Positions 29,664 through 36,155 of a stretch of DNA of 64,000 nucleotides are shown piece by piece. The DNA is from Geoalkalibacter halelectricus (GTDB lineage: Bacteria; Desulfobacterota; Desulfuromonadia; Desulfuromonadales; Geoalkalibacteraceae). A model generated the notes under the pieces. It saw only the letters and a program-made list of their open reading frames with translations. It made no database searches and was not told the DNA's origin. Every line of letters begins with the position of its first letter. Positions within the stretch are counted from its first letter, which is position 1. The stretch lies in assembly GCF_025263685.1 (NCBI RefSeq), contig NZ_CP092109.1:372001-436000 (forward strand), given 5' to 3'. The translations under genes were made by a program, and so were the position numbers.

Positions 29664-30749
29664 TCACCCCTGCGCGTTCACCACCCGCCGCCGTTCCTCG
29701 GGCACCTCCGGCGCCACGTTGGCGTAGCGGTAGGTGTCTCCCAGGTAGTTCTTGAGCACCACCTCTTCGCCGAGGCTTTGCAGATAGTCGGGCAACAGCG
29801 GAATCTTGCCGCCGCCGCCGGGGGCGTCGATGACGTAGGCCGGTACGCCCAGGCCCGAGCTGTGGCCGCGCAGAGCGCGGATGATCTCCAGACCCTCCTC
29901 CACCGAGGTGCGGAAGTGGTTGGTGCCGCGCACCATGTCGGCCTGGTACAGGTAGTAGGGCCGCACGCGGATGGTGAGCAGCTTCTGCATGAGGCGCTTC
30001 ATCACCGCCGGATCGTCATTGACGCCGCGCAGCAGCACCGACTGGTTGCCCAGGGGAATACCCGCGTCGGCCAGGCGCGCACAGGCCTTGACGGCCTGCT
30101 CGGTGATCTCGTCGGGATGGTTGAAGTGGGTGTTGAGATAGAGCGGATGGTACTTGCGCAGCACCCGCACCAGGGCCGGAGTGATGCGCTGCGGCAGCAC
30201 CACCGGCACGCGCGAGCCGATGCGGATGATCTCCACATGGGGGATGGCGCGCAGAGCCTTGAGGATGCCGTCGAGTTTCTCGTCGGCGAGCAGCAGCGGA
30301 TCACCGCCGGAGAGAATCACGTCGCGGATTTCCGCATGGTTGCGGATATAGTCCAATCCGCCCTCGATGGTCTCGCGGGTGATCTGCATGTTCTCCCCGC
30401 CCACCTTGCGCTTGCGCGTGCAGAAACGGCAGTACATGGCGCACTCGGAGCACACCAGAAACAGCACGCGATCCGGGTAGCGATGCACCAGGTTGGGCAC
30501 CGGACTCTGGTTTTCCTCCTCCAGGGGATCGGCCGGGCAGACGCCGTCCTGCAACTCCTCCGCCGCCGGCACCGCCTGGCGCCAGATGGAATCGTTCACT
30601 TCCTTGATCAGGGACAGGTAATAGGGGTTGATGCGCATGGGGTACTCCGCCGCCACCGCCTCCAAAGGCGCGGGGTCGATGCCGAAACGCCGGGTGACAT
30701 CGGCGGGGCGGGTCAAACTGGCCTGAAGTATTTTTTGCCAGGTTTCCAT
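29664..30749 (-). CDS. kamA: KamA-family radical SAM aminomutase (lysine 2,3-aminomutase-like)
   Basis: A 361-residue radical SAM, PLP-dependent aminomutase. The cluster is Cys103-x3-Cys107-x2-Cys110 (CAMYCRFCTRKRKVGG), and the GGDPLLL motif follows. Asp271 (YLYQADMVRGTNHFR) and Asp308 ([10 protein letters not shown]) correspond, as I recall the family, to the two aspartates that bind the substrate side-chain amine in Clostridium lysine 2,3-aminomutase. Glutamate mutases replace them. I therefore expect L-lysine to beta-lysine. It is last in the operon, five bases after the GNAT gene, behind GGAGAG. No EF-P/epmA partner is present. Confidence 0.85.
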   Translation of the reverse strand: METWQKILQASLTRPADVTRRFGIDPAPLEAVAAEYPMRINPYYLSLIKEVNDSIWRQAVPAAEELQDGVCPADPLEEENQSPVPNLVHRYPDRVLFLVCSECAMYCRFCTRKRKVGGENMQITRETIEGGLDYIRNHAEIRDVILSGGDPLLLADEKLDGILKALRAIPHVEIIRIGSRVPVVLPQRITPALVRVLRKYHPLYLNTHFNHPDEITEQAVKACARLADAGIPLGNQSVLLRGVNDDPAVMKRLMQKLLTIRVRPYYLYQADMVRGTNHFRTSVEEGLEIIRALRGHSSGLGVPAYVIDAPGGGGKIPLLPDYLQSLGEEVVLKNYLGDTYRYANVAPEVPEERRRVVNAQG

Positions 30750-30754
30750 ATCGC

Positions 30755-31237
30755 CTATCTCTCCTCGAGAGCGGTCAAGCGTTTGACATAGGTCAGCCGG
30801 TCATCCCCCGGCTTGTAGAAATCGCGGATGCGCGCTTCTTCCACGTAACCGGCCTGCTCGTAGAAGCGCCGGGTGCGCTCGTAGCTGCCCTGGGAGCTGG
30901 TTTCCAGGCACACCAGGCGCCCGCCGCGCTCGCGGGCCTGTTCCTCCACATGAGCCATCAGCTTGCGGCCGACGCCATGCCCCTGTGCCGCCGGATCGAC
31001 GGCGATCCAGTACAGGTCAAAATTGCCCTGGGTCAGGGGCACCGGCCCGAACAGCACGTAGCCGGCCACGCGCCCCTCGACCTCGGCCACCGCCACCTCG
31101 TAATCCTGCTGCGCGTGGTCGTTGAGCACGATGCCCAGCAACTCCACCGCCACGCCCACTTCCTCATCGTTGAACGCCCCGGTGGCTTCGAGAATCCGCA
31201 CCAGATCGGGCACATCGGTTGCCTTGAGGTTACGCAC
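30755..31237 (-). CDS. GNAT-family N-acetyltransferase in the kamA operon
   Basis: A 160-residue single-domain GNAT. The acetyl-CoA loop is VDPAAQGHGVGRKLMAHVEEQA, and the C-terminal RRFYEQAGYVEEARIRDFYKPGDD is typical of small-molecule acetyltransferases. It starts at GTG behind GGGAGG and overlaps the upstream ligase gene by eight bases. It is shorter than AblB, which acetylates beta-lysine in methanogens (about 270 residues), so any such role is inference from the neighbour kamA. Confidence 0.85.
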   Translation of the reverse strand: MRNLKATDVPDLVRILEATGAFNDEEVGVAVELLGIVLNDHAQQDYEVAVAEVEGRVAGYVLFGPVPLTQGNFDLYWIAVDPAAQGHGVGRKLMAHVEEQARERGGRLVCLETSSQGSYERTRRFYEQAGYVEEARIRDFYKPGDDRLTYVKRLTALEER

Positions 31238-32240
31238 GTGCAGCCTCCCTGCGTTGCGCGGCCATCTCCAGCACGCGGCGGATCAGCTGGGGATACCTGA
31301 TCCCCGCCACCCCGGCGCAGCGCGCCAGCCCCGCCTCGGGGGAGATGTCCGGATTGGCGTTGACTTCGAGAATGTAGGGCACGCCGTCGCGCAGGCGGAT
31401 GTCGACGCGGGCGTAATCACGGCATTCCATGATCTTGTAGGCGCGCAGCGCCACGTCGCGCACCAGGATGGCGTCGCGGCCCTTGAGCGGCGCGGGGCAC
31501 AGCGGCTGGGTACCCTGGTAGCCCTGGGATTGTTCCAGCCACTTGCCCTCGTAGCTGACGATGGGTCGCACCAGGTCGGAATGAAAGCGGATTTCGGAGA
31601 GGGGCAACACCTCGTGGGAGCCGTTGCCGAGAATCGCGGCGTTGATCTCGCGCCCCTCGATGAATTCCTCCACCAGCGCCCCCTGGCGGTAGGTGCGATG
31701 GACGTAGTCGATGCGGGCCTTGAGTTCGCCCTCGTTGTCCACCACGCTGTCGTTGGAAATGCCCAGGGAGGCGTCCTCGAAGCGCGGCTTGACGATGAGG
31801 GGATAGGCCAGATCGCGCACCCGGGGATACTGCTCGCCGAGCTTGACCAGCAGGTACTTGGGGGTGGGCAGTTGGTGGCGGGTGAGCAGATCCTTGGTGC
31901 GCGCCTTGTCCTGGGTCAGGCCCAGGCACAGGGGCGCGCCGCCGGTGAAGGTCAACCCGAGAAGATCGAGCAGCGCCGCGATGTGCATCTCCTTGCGACT
32001 CTGCCCCCAGAACCCCTCGCAGAGGTTGAACACCAGCTCGGGCGCCAGGGCGCGCAATTCAGCCACAAAGGGCGCAATGTCGGCGCCCAGCGCCACCAGG
32101 TGCGGGGCATGGCCGAGTTCGCGCAGGGCGGCGGCCACCGCCTGGGCCTCGGCTTCGGCACCCTCCTCGGAGATGCGATCCAGCGGTTCGCCGTGGACCA
32201 GTCGCGGTGGCACCCGGTTAAAGCAGACCGCGACTTTCAC
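31230..32240 (-). CDS. D-Ala-D-Ala-ligase-like ATP-grasp enzyme (second ligase)
   Basis: A 336-residue ATP-grasp ligase related to D-alanine-D-alanine ligase, with FTGGAPLCLGLTQDKARTKDLL, the ATP lysine in IVKPRFEDASLGIS, and the metal-binding YARVDIRLRDGVPYILEVNANPD. It starts with GTG 32240 behind GGGGGG, inside the end of the first ligase gene (23-base overlap). It is not a standard Ddl: it has a paralogue beside it and no cell-wall genes around. It probably joins an amino acid or beta-amino acid to another in ATP-dependent fashion; substrates are unknown. Confidence 0.8.
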   Translation of the reverse strand: MKVAVCFNRVPPRLVHGEPLDRISEEGAEAEAQAVAAALRELGHAPHLVALGADIAPFVAELRALAPELVFNLCEGFWGQSRKEMHIAALLDLLGLTFTGGAPLCLGLTQDKARTKDLLTRHQLPTPKYLLVKLGEQYPRVRDLAYPLIVKPRFEDASLGISNDSVVDNEGELKARIDYVHRTYRQGALVEEFIEGREINAAILGNGSHEVLPLSEIRFHSDLVRPIVSYEGKWLEQSQGYQGTQPLCPAPLKGRDAILVRDVALRAYKIMECRDYARVDIRLRDGVPYILEVNANPDISPEAGLARCAGVAGIRYPQLIRRVLEMAAQRREAARA

Positions 32241-33303
32241 GGCACCCCCCAGACTCGGCTTGCAGGTTGAGGCGCAGGGCCGCGGCATCGGCCACGGCCA
32301 GGATCAGCTGGTCATAGGACAGCCCCGCCGCGCGCGCCGCCTTGGGAAAGCAGCTGTTCTGCTCGGGCCGCGGCAGGATGCCGGGCAGGGGATTAAGCTC
32401 GATGACCTGGGGCAGGCCGCGCCCGTCGAGACGCACGTCGATGCGGCACCAGTCGCGGCAACCCAGCGCGTTGAAGGCGCGCTTGCACAGCTCCTCGATC
32501 TGACGACGCAGCAGGGGTTCGACCTGGGCCGGGCAGGTGAAGATTTGCAGGGGGTCGTGCTCCTGATCCCAGAGCCATTTGGCCTCGTAGGAATAGATGG
32601 GATTGACCCCGGCGGGCAGGCTGTCGAAATTGATCTCGACGATGGGCAGCACACGCAGCTCGGCGCCGTTGCCGAGCAGCGCCACGGTGAATTCGCGCCC
32701 GGGCAAGAATTCCTCGATGAGCGCCGGCTGGCGGTAGGTTTCCAGCACCCACTGCACCTGGCGCACCAGCTCGCGGCGGTTGCGCACCAGCGCCTTGTCC
32801 GTCACGCCCTTGCTCGAGCCTTCGAGGATCGGCTTGACCATGGCCGGATAGGTGAAACGCGTCGGAATCTCGTTGAGGGACGCCGCCACCACGAAGCGCG
32901 GCGTGGCGACGCGGTGGTGGGTGAGGATTTCCTTGGTGCGCCGCTTGTCCAGGCACAGCCCGAGGGTGAGCGGATCGCTGCCGGTGTAGGGCAGATCCAG
33001 CATGTCGAGCAGGGCGGGAATCTGCGCCTCGCGGCTTGCGCCGTGCAGCCCTTCCGCGATGTTAAACACCAGATCCGGGCGCAGGGCACGGTAGGTTTCA
33101 AAGGCGTTGAGGTCCGCCTCGACCAGGGTCACGCGATGCTGCGTGCGCAGGGCATCAGCCACGGCAGTGATGGTGTGGATGTCGTCCCACTCGGCGTAGA
33201 GGTCGTCGGGAGGGCTGTCGGGAGGCTCCGAAGGAGGTTCGCCGGCCGCGTCTTCAACGCGCGGCGACTCTCCCTTCAGACTGAAGGAAAGCGCGATATG
33301 CAT
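32218..33303 (-). CDS. D-Ala-D-Ala-ligase-like ATP-grasp enzyme (first ligase)
   Basis: A 361-residue ATP-grasp ligase, first gene of the kamA operon. It has the N-terminal MHIALSFSLKG, a proline-rich variable stretch (about 15-40), and LPYTGSDPLTLGLCLDKRRTKEIL. The ATP-binding segment is VKPILEGSSKGV, and RIDVRLDGRGLPQVIELNPLPG binds metal. It shares its plan with the next gene at low identity, so the two are old paralogues with different substrates. ATG 33303 follows AAGGGG. Family knowledge suggests peptide-bond formation between two amino acids. Confidence 0.8.
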   Translation of the reverse strand: MHIALSFSLKGESPRVEDAAGEPPSEPPDSPPDDLYAEWDDIHTITAVADALRTQHRVTLVEADLNAFETYRALRPDLVFNIAEGLHGASREAQIPALLDMLDLPYTGSDPLTLGLCLDKRRTKEILTHHRVATPRFVVAASLNEIPTRFTYPAMVKPILEGSSKGVTDKALVRNRRELVRQVQWVLETYRQPALIEEFLPGREFTVALLGNGAELRVLPIVEINFDSLPAGVNPIYSYEAKWLWDQEHDPLQIFTCPAQVEPLLRRQIEELCKRAFNALGCRDWCRIDVRLDGRGLPQVIELNPLPGILPRPEQNSCFPKAARAAGLSYDQLILAVADAAALRLNLQAESGGCRESRGLL

Positions 33304-33466
33304 GGTCAACCCCTTTAAAAAAGCCAAATGCCTATGAGAGATCCCCAGCTTGGGGATGGCGGCAGCGTCTTCGGCACCGGTTAGCCAGGGGCGGCTTGCG
33401 GCTTAAAAGGGGTCAACTTTTCAGCGGGCACGTCTTGCGGGGTCCCGGTCCTGAACACTGGCGTTG
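33304..33466 (-). other. Long leader of the ligase-kamA operon
   Basis: About 160 nt separate the predicted start of transcription from the first ATG. It contains a perfect ATCCCC/GGGGAT hairpin (33341-33357) and GC-rich segments that can pair further. I compared it with the riboswitch classes I know and found no convincing match. It could be regulatory, but nothing more can be said. Confidence 0.35.
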
Positions 33467-33472
33467 ATTCGT

Positions 33473-33501
33473 CATATACTCCCAGTGCAAACCCCTGTCA
33501 A
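33473..33501 (-). promoter_or_regulatory. Strong predicted promoter of the ligase-kamA operon
   Basis: Minus strand: perfect -35 TTGACA (33496-33501), exactly 17-bp spacer, -10 TATATG (33473-33478). It is among the best sigma-70 matches in the window and drives the four-gene operon down to kamA. Confidence 0.7.
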
Positions 33502-33551
33502 CGGGATTTTTTCAGGAGAAAATTACTATTTGTTTTCAAGGGGTTGCGCCA

Positions 33552-33577
33552 CGAGAAAAGGGGCCGTCCGGCCCCTG
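33552..33577 (-). terminator. Terminator after the DUF1848 gene
   Basis: An 8-bp stem AGGGGCCG/CGGCCCCT with a two-base loop, followed on the minus strand by TTTTCTC. It lies about 30 bases beyond the DUF1848 stop and separates that gene from the ligase-kamA promoter. Confidence 0.7.
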
Positions 33578-33603
33578 AAAAACAAAGTTCGCTTTTTTTG
33601 CGT

Positions 33604-34530
33604 TCACCCCGGATTTTCCACCTCGCGCGGCGCCGCCTTCGTCACCAGTCGCGTCGCGCGCGGATCATGGTGCAGGCCACGGGTCAGGGCGCTGTCGCCG
33701 CGTGCGTAGCAATAGAGGCAGCCATGCCGGCAGGTACCGTAGATGCCGATGTCGATGCTCTTCGAACAGCGACAGGCCAGGCGCTGGCCGCCGTCTTTAC
33801 GTCTCGGCAGGTCGACACCGAAGAGCTCGCCGAGGAGTGCGGCGTCGATGCACGCCGCTGGTCGCACGCCGAAGGGCGACAGGTCCAGAGGTTCGGCACA
33901 GGACACTACCTCCAGGTCGCGCCGCGCGCCCTCTCGCGCCAGAGCCGCGGCCAGAGGACCAAGGCGCTTCAGCGCCTCCGCCGCATCATGCCGGTCCGGA
34001 TCGAACACCTCCAGCGCCGGAGCACGCCTCAAGCGCGCCTGCACCTGGCGGTAGTAACGGGCAAAACTGATCACGCAGTGGCGCACCTTGCCTTGCAGGG
34101 CCTCGGCAAGGCTTGCAAAGGCGGAGATAATGCGTTCCTCGGGAGTCAGACTTGAAAGGACGATGGGATCGAAGCGCCAGATCAGGCGCTGGGGGCCGAT
34201 TTTATCCGCCAGTTCCTCCACGGCGGCAAGAATCTCTTCCGGGGGTGGAACACGCGGCTCCAACGGCGCCGGCAGAGCGGTGAGAGTAATATGAAAAAGA
34301 CTGGTGTAGCCGCGCCGGTCGAGGTCGGCCACATGGGGCAGCAAGGGACGCGGATCCTTGCTCCAGAACACAATTCCCGCCACCGCCTGGGGACGCAGAT
34401 CGACGCGGCGAACCTGATGCGGATTGAAGGGGTTGGGCACCTCGACATGGCCGGCACGCAGCCGCTCCAGCAGCCAGGGCGTGTAGAAGGCGGGAATGTC
34501 GGTGCGGCGACTGGCGGAGATGATGTGCAT
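33604..34530 (-). CDS. DUF1848 protein (predicted iron-sulfur protein)
   Basis: A 308-residue DUF1848 protein with the N-terminal MHIISASRRTDIPAFY signature, VFWSKDPRPLL, LIWRFDPIVLS, and the C-terminal CRCSKSIDIGIYGTCRHGCLYCYA. The last motif resembles a radical-SAM-like CxxxCxxC site placed at the C-terminus, as in spore photoproduct lyase relatives. The reaction is unknown. A strong hairpin terminator lies 24 bases before the ATG, and there is no clear ribosome site, so expression may be conditional. Confidence 0.85.
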   Translation of the reverse strand: MHIISASRRTDIPAFYTPWLLERLRAGHVEVPNPFNPHQVRRVDLRPQAVAGIVFWSKDPRPLLPHVADLDRRGYTSLFHITLTALPAPLEPRVPPPEEILAAVEELADKIGPQRLIWRFDPIVLSSLTPEERIISAFASLAEALQGKVRHCVISFARYYRQVQARLRRAPALEVFDPDRHDAAEALKRLGPLAAALAREGARRDLEVVSCAEPLDLSPFGVRPAACIDAALLGELFGVDLPRRKDGGQRLACRCSKSIDIGIYGTCRHGCLYCYARGDSALTRGLHHDPRATRLVTKAAPREVENPG

Positions 34531-34553
34531 GAAGAAACTCGGCTACGGAAAAA

Positions 34554-34587
34554 CCGAGGCCCCGTTTCACCAGAAACGGAGCCTCGG
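34554..34587 (-). terminator. Strong terminator just upstream of DUF1848
   Basis: On the minus strand CCGAGGC-T-CCGTTTC pairs with GAAACGG-G-GCCTCGG around a TGGT loop, and TTTTT follows. It ends any transcript arriving from upstream only 24 bases before the DUF1848 ATG. It is either the terminator of an upstream non-coding transcript or an attenuator for DUF1848. Confidence 0.75.
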
Positions 34588-34686
34588 CCAAATCATGAGA
34601 AGTCGGTTTGCCACGACCAGCTTTCTTCCAATCCGTCAGCCGCGACCGTACTTTGATGGCATCCACCCGGCTCCGTCCGGACCCGA

Positions 34687-34850
34687 GGGGATGTGACATC
34701 TTTCCGGTGTGGGCTTTTTTCCCAGGGTGAATACGCCTGTGGCGGATGGGATGATACGGCTTCCGTCGTGAGGTCGCTCAACCCCGGCTTCTCACTTGGA
34801 GAATGGAGAAAAAACCCGACTCAGCGCACTAGGCGGTGAGGCATCTCCCC
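34687..34850 (+). ncRNA. Candidate rod-shaped structured RNA (6S-like?)
   Basis: In a 408-base gap without a gene, the plus strand can fold end to end. GGGGATG (34687-34693) pairs with CATCTCCCC (34842-34850), CCGGTG with CACTAGG, and GGGCTTTTTTC with GAAAAAACCC (34808-34817). CCAGGGTGA then pairs with TCACTTGG, with smaller hairpins at the tip. A GU pair favours this strand. The 3' part GGCGGTGAGGCATCTCCCC recalls the end of 6S RNA. I cannot confirm a family; the minus strand could also fold. Confidence 0.35.
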
Positions 34851-34938
34851 ATTCTTTTGCGTTTTCAAGGATCACATCCCTCCCTTTGGTTTTATTTTAC
34901 CACGCTCCGCGCGCGGAACGCAAAGTGCCGCTCCGGGG

Positions 34939-36150
34939 TCACCCAAAAGGCTGCTGTTCCACCCGCACCCGGCGCCCATCGTCGATTTGCGCCCCGGGGT
35001 GAGTGATGACGAGTTCGCCTGGTTCAAGGCCCTCGAGGATCTGAGTCCACAGCCCGCTGCGCCGCCCCGGCTCCACGGAACGTAAACGCGCGCGGCCCTC
35101 CTCGACGACGAACACCTGCCAGGCGTCATCGACGCGAAACAGGGCGCCGATGGGAACCTGCACCACCTCCTCGCCTTCCCAGAGGATAAAGCGCGCCTCG
35201 ATGCGAAATCCCTCGCCCAGGGTTCGCCAGTCCTGGCGCGGCGAGGTGATCTCCACCAGCACCGGCACCCGCCATTCATCAACCCCCAAGGCCGAGACCC
35301 GCTTGAATCCGGCCGGTTCGATGCGCCGCACCCGGCCTTCCAGATCGCTCTCGCCCCCCCAGCGTGTGATGATCACCCGCGCATCGGGCGGCACGCGCAC
35401 TGCGTCCATACTCAGCAGATCGACCTGGATTTCAAGATCTTCCGCCAGATTGCCGATGGCCAGAACCTGATCCCCAGCGTGAATGATCCCCTCGCAGCAG
35501 CGCTCGCGGCTCAAAACCACCCCGGAAACCGGCGCGCGCACCCGCAGCAGGCGCTCATCCTCGGGGCTGCGCGTTCCTTCGGCAATCTCGACCACGGCGC
35601 GGGCGGTTTCCACCTCGTGGCGCGCCGCCTCGACGGCGGCCGCGGCGGCGCGCACCGCGGCGCGACTGCGTTCCCAGGTGCGCCGCACCACATCCATCTC
35701 GGCAGCCGAAACCACGGCGGCCTCATACAAGGGCTGATAGCGCCGCACCTCGCTCTCGGCCAGCTGCGCCTGGGCGGTGCGCTCGGCGTGCTCGGCGTGC
35801 GCTGCGTCCAGGCGCGCGCGGGCCGCGGCGAGGGTTTCCCGCGCCTGTTCGCGCATGCGCGCGTCCAGGGCCGGGGCGGGACTCGGCTCGATGGTGAAAA
35901 CCACATCCCCGGCGGCGACCGGATCGCCCGGTTCCAGAGCGACCCGCCGCAAATAGCCGCCGATGGGCGCCAACACCGGATAGGAATCCCGCAGCCGGGT
36001 ACGGCCTTCGTCCTCGACATAGGCGACGAAAGGTCCCCGACGCACCTCCACGGCGCTGACCTCGGCGGGCGCGGGCAGCAAGGCCGCGACCACCAGACCC
36101 GCAAATACCAAAGCGCACAGCAGCAGAATGATTTTTTTTCGACGACTCAT
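34939..36150 (-). CDS. Periplasmic adaptor of a MacAB-like efflux system (HlyD/RND type)
   Basis: A 403-residue membrane-fusion protein. It has one N-terminal membrane anchor (about 5-25), a barrel-sandwich/lipoyl half (VAPIGGYLRRVALEPGDPVAAGDVVF), a long alpha-hairpin of alanine-rich coils (about 90-200), and a second lipoyl half (RAPVSGVV). Beta-barrel domains follow. It would link the inner-membrane ABC permease to an outer-membrane channel. It is last in an operon with the His-rich protein, ATPase and permease. ATG 36150 is used rather than an adjacent TTG. Confidence 0.85.
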   Translation of the reverse strand: MSRRKKIILLLCALVFAGLVVAALLPAPAEVSAVEVRRGPFVAYVEDEGRTRLRDSYPVLAPIGGYLRRVALEPGDPVAAGDVVFTIEPSPAPALDARMREQARETLAAARARLDAAHAEHAERTAQAQLAESEVRRYQPLYEAAVVSAAEMDVVRRTWERSRAAVRAAAAAVEAARHEVETARAVVEIAEGTRSPEDERLLRVRAPVSGVVLSRERCCEGIIHAGDQVLAIGNLAEDLEIQVDLLSMDAVRVPPDARVIITRWGGESDLEGRVRRIEPAGFKRVSALGVDEWRVPVLVEITSPRQDWRTLGEGFRIEARFILWEGEEVVQVPIGALFRVDDAWQVFVVEEGRARLRSVEPGRRSGLWTQILEGLEPGELVITHPGAQIDDGRRVRVEQQPFG

Positions 36151-36155
36151 CAACC

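Noticed and set aside
29664-30749. KamA as EpmB (EF-P modification) or glutamate 2,3-aminomutase
   Set aside because: No epmA or efp is nearby, and the two aspartates expected for lysine-type binding are kept; the neighbours suggest a metabolite pathway.
33304-33466. Riboswitch (c-di-AMP ydaO, c-di-GMP GEMM or cobalamin) in the kamA operon leader
   Set aside because: Short similarities such as GCTAAC and CGCAAGCC appear, but the ordered conserved blocks of each class are missing, so only a generic leader is reported.
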